Assembly (NCBI GenBank): GCA_038241115.1
Contig: JBBRGA010000094.1
Location: 1-13,067 of the forward strand
DNA from: JANYJJ01 sp038241115
Lineage (GTDB): Bacteria > Pseudomonadota > Gammaproteobacteria > Burkholderiales > Burkholderiaceae_C
Direction: 5' to 3'
Length of the DNA: 13,067 nucleotides
The position numbers and the translations under genes are program-made. Below are positions 1 through 6,319 of the stretch, in pieces (position 1 is the first letter of the stretch; every line of letters begins with the position of its first letter). The notes beneath the pieces were generated by a model. It searched no databases. It saw only the letters and a program-made list of their open reading frames with translations, and was not told the origin of the DNA.

Positions 1-995
1 TTCTTCGCGGCGTCGATCTTGTCCTGCGAAATTCCAACTGACGCGCCGATGGCTTGCAACCAGGCCTCGGTGCCGTCATGGCCTACCGGCGCTGAGCCAA
101 CGATGCTGCGGCCTGCGGCGTCGAACTCACGCACGCTGGCGGTGTAGAACGGATGGATGGCTGCCACGGCGGCGCAGTCAAGCGCGGCGTACAACTCGCG
201 CCATTCGCGGGTCGGAACCACCGGGCCTGCAGCCAAGCCCATGGGTTCGAGCAGCATGCCGATGATCATCGGGTCGGCCGGGAACATCTCACCGAGCAGG
301 GCAATTTTTGGTTTGGCCCCGCCTGATGCACGTGAGGCTTGGGCGGCAGCGTCGAAGTTGCGCGGCGCTTGCACGGGACCTGCCATGACCTCGGTGCGTG
401 CGTACTTCAACATCGCGCCGGCCAAAACGTCCTTGGCTTCTGCGTGGGTTGGCACGCCAAATCCCGGCACGTCAATGCCGATGATGCGCACGCCGTTGAT
501 TTCTTTCGGCAAGATTTGCAGCGGCACGCCGCTGGCGGTTGGAACGCACAAGTTGATGATCACGATGGCATCAAATTTGGCAGGATCGGCCTGCTGGTGC
601 ACCGCTTCGCGGATGTCCTCAAACAACTTGCCGGTCACCAAAGACTCGGAGTTGAAGGGCACGTAACCCACGCTGCGGCGCGCACCGTAGAAGTGCGACG
701 TGAACGTCAGACCGTAAACACAGCAGGCCGAGCCCGACAAGATCGTCATCGTGCGGCGCATGCGCAAGCCCACTCGCAAAGAACCAAACGCAGGGCACAT
801 GCTTTGTGGTTGGTCGTGCGGTCCGGCCTTGGGGTCTTTCGGGTAGTCGACCGCGTATTGGTCGAGCACCTCAGACTTGCCTGCCGCTTTGGCCGCTGCC
901 AGCATCGCGTCGCCGCCAGCGTGGCAGCCCATTCCGTCGCCTTCCAGTGCGGTGGGCACTGTGACGGGAACGATGGGGATGACTGCGGAGTTCAT
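1..995 (-). CDS. bchY: Chlorophyllide a reductase subunit Y (BchY), 3' end outside the window
   Basis: BchY is half of the BchYZ catalytic component of chlorophyllide a oxidoreductase, a nitrogenase-like enzyme that reduces ring B on the way to bacteriochlorophyll a. I translated 331 residues from ATG at 995; the rest lies beyond position 1. Seen directly: a family signature at residues 64-76 (QSMCPAFGSLRVG), then SACCVYGLTF at 89-98 and INLCVPT at 147-153. These supply the cysteines (C67, C91 or C92, C150) expected to hold the BchY-BchZ [4Fe-4S] cluster. The stretch VGYVPFNSESLVTGK (109-123) is also typical. The start lies 41 nt after the bchX stop, with no earlier in-frame ATG in the gap and only a weak GGA upstream. 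It is the third gene of bchC-bchX-bchY, and bchZ is expected immediately to the left. The family is well recognised; only the C-terminus is unseen. Confidence 0.95.
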   Translation of the reverse strand, partial: MNSAVIPIVPVTVPTALEGDGMGCHAGGDAMLAAAKAAGKSEVLDQYAVDYPKDPKAGPHDQPQSMCPAFGSLRVGLRMRRTMTILSGSACCVYGLTFTSHFYGARRSVGYVPFNSESLVTGKLFEDIREAVHQQADPAKFDAIVIINLCVPTASGVPLQILPKEINGVRIIGIDVPGFGVPTHAEAKDVLAGAMLKYARTEVMAGPVQAPRNFDAAAQASRASGGAKPKIALLGEMFPADPMIIGMLLEPMGLAAGPVVPTREWRELYAALDCAAVAAIHPFYTASVREFDAAGRSIVGSAPVGHDGTEAWLQAIGASVGISQDKIDAAK

Positions 996-1036
996 GGTGG
1001 GCTTTTCCGGGTTTGGGTACGAGTTCAAACTGAAAA

Positions 1037-2059
1037 TCAGGCGGCGTCGTAAACCACTTCGAGGGTTTCTTTGACGACTTCTTTCTTGCCGCACATGTCG
1101 AACTGCGTGGCGGGCTCTAGCACCACATTGCGACCCACGGTGTCGGCCGAAAACAAGCCTAGCAACTGGTCTTGTGTCATCGGCTTTGGACGGATTGGCA
1201 ATGAGGTGCCGACGTTTTCAGCGAGTTCAGCAAACATCGGGCCCCAGACTGAGTCGGGGCGGCCGATGATTTCGTAGCTGGCGCTTTTGCGACGGATATC
1301 GTCGTTCGCAGGGATCACTGACAAGACCGGGATGCCGACTTGTTCAGCGAAGGCCTTGGCTTCGCCCGTACCGTCATCGCGGTTGATGACCATGCCGGCC
1401 ACGCCGACGTTGCCACCGAGCTTGCGGAAGTACTCGACCGCTGAGCAGACGTTGTTGGCCACATACAAGCTTTGCAGGTCGTTGCTGGCCACGACGATGA
1501 CTTTTTGGCACATGTCGCGGGCAATCGGCAGGCCGAAGCCTCCGCACACCACGTCGCCCAGGAAGTCGAGCAGCACGTAGTCAAAGCCCCAGTCGTGAAA
1601 GCCCAGTTTTTCAAGCAGCTCGAAGCCGTGAATGATTCCTCGACCGCCGCAGCCGCGACCTACTTCTGGGCCGCCCAATTCCATGGCGTAAACACCGTCG
1701 CGCTTGAAGCAAACGTCGCCAATGGCAACCGCTTCACCAGCCAGTTTTTTCTTCGACGAAGTCTCGATAATGGTGGGGCAAGCCTTGCCGCCAAACAGCA
1801 AGCTGGTGGTGTCGCTTTTCGGATCGCAGCCGATCAACAAAACCTTCTTGCCTTGCTGCGCCATCATGTAGCTGAGGTTGGCCAAGGTGAAGCTTTTGCC
1901 AATGCCGCCTTTGCCGTAAATCGCAATGATTTGGGTCTCTTTGGTGACGCCACTGGTGGATATCGGTGCTGGCTCAAGTGCAGCTTCAGCGCGCAGGTCT
2001 TTCATCATGATGGTCACTGGCGTGCCCTTGGCCGTGGCCACTTTGTCAATGCTGTTCAT
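1037..2059 (-). CDS. bchX: Chlorophyllide a reductase iron protein (BchX)
   Basis: BchX is the NifH-like ATPase dimer that passes electrons through a bridging [4Fe-4S] cluster to BchYZ. The 340-residue protein shows a P-loop GKGGIGKS at 49-56, the following IGCDPKSDTT (77-85), and two cluster-ligand cysteines: C137 in VGRGCGGRG and C172 in DVVCGGFG. All are family hallmarks. The first 40 residues are a loosely conserved N-terminal extension, normal for BchX and absent from NifH and BchL. The open frame continues upstream to 2230, but that part overlaps bchC. The ATG at 2059 is preferred because GGAG lies 9 nt before it and its ATGA overlaps the bchC stop by 4 nt, suggesting translational coupling. 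BchL was considered, but the N-terminal extension and the bchC/bchY neighbours indicate BchX. Confidence 0.97.
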   Translation of the reverse strand: MNSIDKVATAKGTPVTIMMKDLRAEAALEPAPISTSGVTKETQIIAIYGKGGIGKSFTLANLSYMMAQQGKKVLLIGCDPKSDTTSLLFGGKACPTIIETSSKKKLAGEAVAIGDVCFKRDGVYAMELGGPEVGRGCGGRGIIHGFELLEKLGFHDWGFDYVLLDFLGDVVCGGFGLPIARDMCQKVIVVASNDLQSLYVANNVCSAVEYFRKLGGNVGVAGMVINRDDGTGEAKAFAEQVGIPVLSVIPANDDIRRKSASYEIIGRPDSVWGPMFAELAENVGTSLPIRPKPMTQDQLLGLFSADTVGRNVVLEPATQFDMCGKKEVVKETLEVVYDAA

Positions 2060-3006
2060 GAGCAGGTTCTCCAATCCAAAATCATCTTCAAACAAGCGGG
2101 GTCGCTGAACGCAGTGCGGTATGCCTGATCTGCCTGCGTGGCGTCTGCCCGGTGGGTAATCAGGCCGTCGAGTGACAGACGGCCGGAGTCGATCAAATCG
2201 CGCACTGCCACCAAGTCTTGGGGCAACCACTGCGCAGCAATTCGAATGCGCGCTTCGCGCATGAAAGCCGGCGGGAATACAAAACTCAGAGGCTCGTCGT
2301 AAAAACCGGCCAACACCACTTCGCCGCCAGGGGCCAACCGTGAAATCAGGGTGTCGAGCAATTTGCCGTCACCGCTCACATCACAGATGCATTGGTAGTC
2401 GCGGCGGGTGTCTGTGGCGGGGTCAATAACTTCGTAGCCAAAACCCACGCCAACGCCGCCAGTGCGGCGTGTGGCATTGGTCTCCCACACTGTGGGTGCA
2501 GCGCCTGCAGCCACGGCCAACCTGGCAATCATTCGCCCCAAGACACCGTGGCCAATGATCAGATCGGGCTGGCGCAGGCCCTTCATCGAATGCGCGTGGT
2601 GTGCAGTGGCGGCCAGTGCCAGCAGCACGCCTTGCTCGCCAAGTTGCTCGTCAAATTTGATGGTGCGGGCACCGGGCAATATGACTCGGGCTGCAGCACC
2701 ACCGAACAAGCCTCTGACGTCACCGAAGCATTTGGCGCCTGGCACAAACACGCGGTCGCCCACGCTGCCGCCTGAACGCGAACCGGCTGCGCTGATGCGG
2801 CCTACAGATTCATAGCCTGGCACCAGCGGATAGCCCATGCCGGGGAAGGCAGGCATGCGACCGGTCCACAGAAGGCGCTCGGTGCCGGTGCTGATGCCGC
2901 TCCATTCGATGTCGACCGTGACGTCTTCATCGGTGGCAGGAGTCAGCTTCAAGCGGCTCAGGACGAGCTTTTCAGGCGCTTCCATCACCACGGCCAAGGT
3001 GCTCAT
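2056..3006 (-). CDS. bchC: 3-hydroxyethyl bacteriochlorophyllide a dehydrogenase (BchC)
   Basis: BchC oxidises the C3-hydroxyethyl group of bacteriochlorophyllide a to acetyl using NAD+, late in bacteriochlorophyll a synthesis. The 316-residue protein belongs to the medium-chain alcohol dehydrogenase superfamily. It has a GroES-like N-terminal half with the BchC signature SGISTGTERLLWTG (36-49) and GYPLVPGYESVG (58-69). A Rossmann region follows, with GHGVLGRMIARL at 152-163. The length is usual for the family. ATG at 3006 is chosen because AGGGAG sits 9 nt upstream; an in-frame extension to 3057 would only enter the leader. It is the first gene of bchCXY(Z), and its 166-nt upstream gap holds a promoter with two PpsR-type boxes. 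Its stop overlaps the bchX start by 4 nt. The assignment is firm from the sequence signature and neighbours. Confidence 0.95.
   Translation of the reverse strand: MSTLAVVMEAPEKLVLSRLKLTPATDEDVTVDIEWSGISTGTERLLWTGRMPAFPGMGYPLVPGYESVGRISAAGSRSGGSVGDRVFVPGAKCFGDVRGLFGGAAARVILPGARTIKFDEQLGEQGVLLALAATAHHAHSMKGLRQPDLIIGHGVLGRMIARLAVAAGAAPTVWETNATRRTGGVGVGFGYEVIDPATDTRRDYQCICDVSGDGKLLDTLISRLAPGGEVVLAGFYDEPLSFVFPPAFMREARIRIAAQWLPQDLVAVRDLIDSGRLSLDGLITHRADATQADQAYRTAFSDPACLKMILDWRTCS
2069..2072 (-). promoter_or_regulatory. Ribosome binding site of bchX
   Basis: GGAG on the minus strand, 9 nt before the ATG at 2059. It lies within the end of bchC and fixes the bchX start against the longer open frame. 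Confidence 0.7.
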
Positions 3007-3015
3007 TTGCTCAAT

Positions 3016-3021
3016 CTCCCT
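3016..3021 (-). promoter_or_regulatory. Ribosome binding site of bchC
   Basis: AGGGAG on the minus strand, 9 nt before the ATG at 3006. It is the strongest site in the cluster and supports this start over in-frame upstream codons. Confidence 0.75.
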
Positions 3022-3097
3022 GAACCGCATGCGTGACCGCACAGTTCGCGGTGGCAATCTTGGCGGCCGGGGAGAAGAGGGTTACTACAGAACATGG

Positions 3098-3115
3098 TGT
3101 CATCTTAAGCTGACT
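3098..3115. promoter_or_regulatory. PpsR/CrtJ-type operator, downstream box of the bchC promoter
   Basis: TGTCATCTTAAGCTGACT on the plus strand is TGT-N12-ACt, one base off the TGT-N12-ACA consensus. It covers the predicted -10 of the bchC promoter and is separated by exactly 8 bp from the perfect box at 3124-3141. Paired boxes 8 bp apart on bchC are the known cooperative binding layout of this repressor. The repressor gene is not in the window. Confidence 0.65.
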
Positions 3116-3129
3116 ATTCAAAGTGTCAA
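3102..3129 (-). promoter_or_regulatory. Predicted sigma-70-type promoter of bchCXY
   Basis: Read on the minus strand, TTGACA (3129-3124) is followed after 16 bp by TAAGAT (3107-3102). The -35 is perfect and the -10 matches TATAAT at four of six positions. The leader to the bchC ATG would be about 90 nt. Both hexamers lie inside PpsR-type boxes. bchCXY probably also receives read-through from crtEF, since no terminator-like hairpin with a T-run is visible in the gap. Confidence 0.55.
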
Positions 3130-3141
3130 TTAAAATTTACA
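3124..3141. promoter_or_regulatory. PpsR/CrtJ-type operator, upstream box of the bchC promoter
   Basis: TGTCAATTAAAATTTACA is a perfect TGT-N12-ACA palindrome. Its left half, read on the minus strand, is TTGACA, the predicted -35 of bchC, so binding would block RNA polymerase. The 16 bases at 3119-3134 (CAAAGTGTCAATTAAA) recur exactly at 5349-5364 in the crtE regulatory region. Confidence 0.75.
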
Positions 3142-3145
3142 CAAA

Positions 3146-3163
3146 TGTGACTTGGGGTTTACG
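3146..3163. promoter_or_regulatory. Possible third, imperfect PpsR-type box near the crtF end
   Basis: TGTGACTTGGGGTTTACG is TGT-N12-ACg, one mismatch from consensus. It starts 22 bp after the start of the perfect box at 3124, about two helical turns. A one-mismatch hit to six fixed bases is weak evidence alone; only the neighbouring pair makes it worth noting. Confidence 0.25.
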
Positions 3164-3172
3164 CGGACAGCT

Positions 3173-4372
3173 TCAAACAGTCGATGGACGCGCCACCATG
3201 ACCTGCGTTTGCAGCGGCATGTCGTTGGCCAGCAGCCTGACTTCGGCAAAGCCTGCGGCGTGCAACAGGCCGGTCAAATCGGCCGCACTGCGCGAGCGTC
3301 CTTTGCCCATGGCCAGCAGATAGAAGCCGAAATAAGCGTCGCCCATGGCCTCGGCCCCTGGTGTGCCGGCCATAGGCTCAGCGATCAACAGAGTTCCGTT
3401 GGCAGGAAGCGCTGCACGCGCGGCTTTCAGAATCATCAAAGCGCGTTCGTCGCTGTGGTCGAACAAAACGCGGACCAGCGTCACGATGTCGGCACCTTGT
3501 GGCAACGCGTCGTCAAAAAAGCTGCCGCCAAACGCGGTGGCGCGGTGGCTCAAGCCGGCGTCTTTCAAGCTGATGCGTGCGCGCTCGGCCACGGCGGGCA
3601 GGTCGAACATCATCAATTGCAAATGCGGCGCGGCTGCGGCCACAGCCTTCAAGAACGTGCCTTCGCCGCCGCCCACGTCGAGCAACACACGGTGCTTGGA
3701 GAGGGGGTAGGACGACAGCACCTGCTCGGCAATCAAGGGCTGCGAGGCTGACATCAACGCCGAGTACTCACTGACCTTGTCCGCCGCCAGATTACCTGGC
3801 TGGTCATAGGCCGCGTAGGGCCAGTAAGCGGCCAAAGCGGTAGATTTGGCCTGACCGCGCAGCAATGCCACGGGGTCGGCCAAGTCAACATAAAGCGTGG
3901 CGTGGTGCTCCACCATGGCGCTGATGGCGGTGTCACCCACCATGGGCGCACCCAAGGCACCCAGGCCGTAGCGCCCGCCGCTGCGGTGTTCTACCAACTG
4001 CAACGAAACGGCGGCTGCGAGCAAACGCTCGGCAGCATCTTCGGTCAATGCCAAACGCTGCGCCAGCGCGGCCACGGTTTGCGGACCTTCCGACAGGATG
4101 GCGAACAGGTTCAAGCGCACGCAGGCCAACAGCACCTGCGAGTACACAAAGCCCGCCACCAGATCAAACAGGCCGCGCGCGCGGCGTTGGGCGATGGGAC
4201 GTGTCAGCGGGAAAGAGGAGGCCCAGCGCTGAAAACCACGGCTGGCCACCTTGCGGTCACGCCATTCGCAAAAGCGGTCGATGGTTTTACCAAAGCGTCG
4301 GTCGATCCAGCCGCTGGGCAACTCAGGCGGCTGCGGCGGAGTCATTGGAACAATTGCGCTGGAAGGAGTCAT
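3173..4372 (-). CDS. crtF: Carotenoid 1-hydroxy O-methyltransferase (CrtF; demethylspheroidene O-methyltransferase)
   Basis: CrtF transfers a methyl group from S-adenosylmethionine to the tertiary hydroxyl of hydroxylated acyclic carotenoids, in the spheroidene and spirilloxanthin pathways. The 399-residue protein has a helical, dimerisation-type N-terminal half with a winged-helix section near 75-140 (AQRLALTEDAAERLL). A class I methyltransferase domain follows, with the SAM motif LLDVGGGEG at 230-238, the acidic strand end FDLPAV at 256-261, and RVLFDHSDE at 301-309. A GTG at 4402 overlaps the crtE stop by 4 nt, but it has no ribosome site. The ATG at 4372 has AGAGGT 9 nt upstream and lies 26 nt after crtE, so I chose it. 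Co-transcription with crtE is likely. Its presence argues for methoxylated carotenoids; which one cannot be told from this window. Confidence 0.93.
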   Translation of the reverse strand: MTPSSAIVPMTPPQPPELPSGWIDRRFGKTIDRFCEWRDRKVASRGFQRWASSFPLTRPIAQRRARGLFDLVAGFVYSQVLLACVRLNLFAILSEGPQTVAALAQRLALTEDAAERLLAAAVSLQLVEHRSGGRYGLGALGAPMVGDTAISAMVEHHATLYVDLADPVALLRGQAKSTALAAYWPYAAYDQPGNLAADKVSEYSALMSASQPLIAEQVLSSYPLSKHRVLLDVGGGEGTFLKAVAAAAPHLQLMMFDLPAVAERARISLKDAGLSHRATAFGGSFFDDALPQGADIVTLVRVLFDHSDERALMILKAARAALPANGTLLIAEPMAGTPGAEAMGDAYFGFYLLAMGKGRSRSAADLTGLLHAAGFAEVRLLANDMPLQTQVMVARPSTV

Positions 4373-4381
4373 GGCTGGCGT

Positions 4382-4387
4382 ACCTCT
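4382..4387 (-). promoter_or_regulatory. Ribosome binding site of crtF
   Basis: AGAGGT on the minus strand, 9 nt before the ATG at 4372. It is the reason for preferring this start over the GTG at 4402 that overlaps the crtE stop. Confidence 0.6.
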
Positions 4388-4398
4388 GGCGGTCCACC

Positions 4399-5307
4399 TC
4401 ACGCCATCGCTTGGCTGGCTTCCTTGCTGCGCGCTTCTTTCGACACGGCATCCGACAATTCCTTGGGGATCAAACGTTCGGCTTCCATGCGAACCAGGGC
4501 GCGCAATTGAGCTTCACCTTTGCACACGGGAATGGCATCGATGGCGCTTTGAACCAGCGAATTGAAATGTGCAATCGCACCTTCCAAGCCGAGCTCGCGC
4601 GCCGAACTGGGGCGGCACAACGCAACGTCTTGGCCAGTGGGTTTGCCGATGACGGATGGGTCGGCAGCCACGTCGCGGATGTCGTCAGCAACTTGGTAGG
4701 CCTCGCCGAGCCAGTCTCCCAGCGCGCGCCAGGGTTCTGACGGCGCGCCGGCAGCCATAGCGCCAGCCACGGTGGCCGCGGTGAACAAGGCGCCGGTTTT
4801 GGCGCGCTGGTAGTCGGCCAGCGACACTCGAGGCTCGCATTCCCAGGCCTGCCCGGCAACGATGCCGAATGGCATGCCCACGCCTTTGGCGATGGTGCTC
4901 AGCAGCGCAGGCAAACGCGCAGGCGATTTTCCGGCGGCTGCACCCAGGGTTTGGAAGGCCAACACGATGAGCGCGTCACCAGCCAGCACGGCCAGGCTTT
5001 CGCCGTAAGCGAAGTGGACCGAAGCGCGGCCTCGGCGCGTGGCCGCGTCGTCAAAGCAAGGCAGGTCGTCGTGGACAAGTGAGGCGCAGTGCAGCAGCTC
5101 AATGGCGCTGCCGGCAGCCTCGCTCAGGTCGGGGTCGTCGTTGCCACAAGCGGCCGCCACGGCCAGACACAACTGAGGGCGCACCCTTGCCCCACCCGGA
5201 AACACGGCGTGGCGAATGGCACCGGCCAGCTTGGGCGGGCATCCTTGGGCTTCACCGGTGGCCACTGCTGCGGCCAAAGACTGTTCAATTCGGGTGATGG
5301 CTTTCAT
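4399..5307 (-). CDS. crtE: Geranylgeranyl diphosphate synthase (CrtE)
   Basis: CrtE is a trans-prenyltransferase that extends farnesyl diphosphate with isopentenyl diphosphate to C20 GGPP, the precursor of carotenoids and of the bacteriochlorophyll esterifying alcohol. The 302-residue protein shows both Mg2+-binding aspartate-rich motifs: HDDLPCFDDAATRRG, with D80, D81 and D86 (DDxxxxD form), and DDIRD with D208, D209 and D212, followed by GKPTGQD. The region FPGGARVRPQL (36-46) binds the substrate diphosphate. The first motif has FDDA where relatives often have MDDD, which I regard as normal variation. ATG at 5307 is chosen, with AAGG 7 nt upstream; a TTG six bases earlier is less likely. 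It is the first gene of crtEF, with its own predicted promoter and PpsR boxes in the gap before it. IspA (farnesyl synthase) has similar motifs, but the position next to crtF within the PGC favours CrtE. Confidence 0.93.
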   Translation of the reverse strand: MKAITRIEQSLAAAVATGEAQGCPPKLAGAIRHAVFPGGARVRPQLCLAVAAACGNDDPDLSEAAGSAIELLHCASLVHDDLPCFDDAATRRGRASVHFAYGESLAVLAGDALIVLAFQTLGAAAGKSPARLPALLSTIAKGVGMPFGIVAGQAWECEPRVSLADYQRAKTGALFTAATVAGAMAAGAPSEPWRALGDWLGEAYQVADDIRDVAADPSVIGKPTGQDVALCRPSSARELGLEGAIAHFNSLVQSAIDAIPVCKGEAQLRALVRMEAERLIPKELSDAVSKEARSKEASQAMA

Positions 5308-5353
5308 GCGCAAACCTTGTGTCCCGCGGCAAACGGGAGTGGTGAAAACAAAG

Positions 5354-5371
5354 TGTCAATTAAACGTGACA
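5354..5371. promoter_or_regulatory. PpsR/CrtJ-type operator, crtE-proximal box
   Basis: TGTCAATTAAACGTGACA is a perfect TGT-N12-ACA palindrome with extended symmetry TGTCA...TGACA. It lies 47 nt from the crtE start and 8 bp from a second perfect box. It contains TTTAAT on the minus strand, a possible -10. Confidence 0.78.
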
Positions 5372-5416
5372 CTCACGAATGTCACGGACTTTAGACAGAA
5401 TGTTCTTGCGCGTCAA
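5359..5416 (-). promoter_or_regulatory. Predicted promoter region of crtEF (two alternative hexamer pairs)
   Basis: Pair (a), minus strand: TTGACG (5416-5411), 17 bp, TAAAGT (5393-5388). Pair (b): GTGACA (5385-5380), 15 bp, TTTAAT (5364-5359). Pair (a) has the better spacing. Pair (b) mirrors the bchC layout, with the -35 at the end of the first box and the -10 inside the second. In either case bound repressor would cover promoter elements. The sequence alone does not decide between them. Confidence 0.5.
5380..5397. promoter_or_regulatory. PpsR/CrtJ-type operator, crtE-distal box
   Basis: TGTCACGGACTTTAGACA is a perfect TGT-N12-ACA match. With 5354-5371 it forms a pair separated by exactly 8 bp, the spacing known for cooperative CrtJ/PpsR binding. 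It overlaps a candidate -10 (TAAAGT, minus strand) and contains GTGACA, a candidate -35. Confidence 0.78.
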
Positions 5417-5462
5417 CCTGGCAGCAGGGGTATTTGCCCTTTGCAGTGCGCGGATATGAAAT

Positions 5463-6317
5463 TCAGGGGGTCAGCAAATCGGCCATGGTTTGCGGTTGCT
5501 CCTCATGCGCCAAATGTCCCAGGCTTGGCAGCATGATGACGGTGGACTTCGGCAGCATGCGGTGAACGCGATTGGCTTGCGACGGCGGCACGGCTTTGTC
5601 GTTGCCGCCAGTCACCAAAGTGAGTGCAGGCTTCAGCTCGCGTAATTTGGACTCAAGTGCCCTCAGGTCCCAGTTGGCCATCATGGCCAAAGCACCGGCG
5701 GCGTGACCAGGGCTGCGCAGCAAGCGGCCGTAGAGCGCCGTGCCTTCAGCGTCCAAGACCGAGCCGGTACCCGCAATCAAGCGCGTGGCGGCCGACGGAT
5801 TTGCCGCACTCAACGCAAAAAGCTGAGGCACAAAGGGCAGCCCAGACATGAGCTTGGCGGCGGGCGGAAATAACAAACCGGGCAGGCCGCCCAGCGGCAG
5901 CAGCGCGCCATTCAGGCTGAAAATTTTCGCTGGCTCCAGCCAGCCGTCCAAGCAAAGCCTGGTGGCAATGGCCGCACCCGCGGAGTGACCCACCAGAACT
6001 TCTGGTCGCACGCCCACCGAGTCGAGCAGTTCCGAAAGCGCCTGGGCCATGCCAGGCAGAGACATTTGCGACTGTGTGCCCGCGCTGGTGAAGCCGTGGC
6101 CGGGCAAATCGACAGCCCATACGTTGAACTTGTTGGTGAGCAGCGGCATCAGCGCACGCCAGGAATGCGTGGCGGCACCGGTGCCGTGAATCAACAGCAA
6201 AGTGGGCAATGTCTTTCGACTCGGCATCTGCTGGACATGCCAGCGCAAGTTGCCCACCTGAATAAATTGGCTGCACTCACTGTGCGGCCACGTTGCCGCC
6301 TCGAGCAGCCAGTTCAC
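5463..6317 (-). CDS. bchO: Alpha/beta hydrolase of the magnesium chelatase operon (BchO)
   Basis: BchO is an alpha/beta-fold protein nearly always encoded with bchID in purple bacteria. Its exact reaction is not established, and it is usually described as magnesium-chelatase associated. The 284-residue product carries HGTGAATHSW at 44-53 (oxyanion region), the nucleophile elbow GHSAG with S112, an acid candidate D240 in GGNDKAVPP, and H268 in LGHLAHEE. The triad is therefore complete. The start is GTG at 6317, only 2 nt after the bchD stop. The protein then begins VNWLLEAATW, matching the usual short N-terminus that ends in LRWHVQ. A TTG at 6323 overlapping the bchD stop is an alternative. 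There is no clear ribosome site, so translation is probably coupled to bchD. The long open frame upstream to 6812 lies inside bchD and is ignored. Confidence 0.9.
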   Translation of the reverse strand: MNWLLEAATWPHSECSQFIQVGNLRWHVQQMPSRKTLPTLLLIHGTGAATHSWRALMPLLTNKFNVWAVDLPGHGFTSAGTQSQMSLPGMAQALSELLDSVGVRPEVLVGHSAGAAIATRLCLDGWLEPAKIFSLNGALLPLGGLPGLLFPPAAKLMSGLPFVPQLFALSAANPSAATRLIAGTGSVLDAEGTALYGRLLRSPGHAAGALAMMANWDLRALESKLRELKPALTLVTGGNDKAVPPSQANRVHRMLPKSTVIMLPSLGHLAHEEQPQTMADLLTP

Positions 6318-6319
6318 GC

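Noticed and set aside
339..1052. 237-codon plus-strand open frame opposite bchY
   Set aside because: Antisense to a clearly recognised bchY; no domain pattern in the frame.
1472..2128. 218-codon plus-strand open frame opposite bchX and the bchC end
   Set aside because: Antisense to bchX, which carries a complete P-loop and cluster cysteines.
4373..4402. GTG start for crtF overlapping the crtE stop by 4 nt
   Set aside because: A coupled start is attractive, but it has no ribosome site, while the ATG at 4372 has AGAGGT at ideal spacing.
5398..5462. Possible terminator after bchO
   Set aside because: GGG/CCC pairing around 5425-5445 gives only a short, mismatched stem with no T-run, so bchO-to-crtE read-through remains possible.
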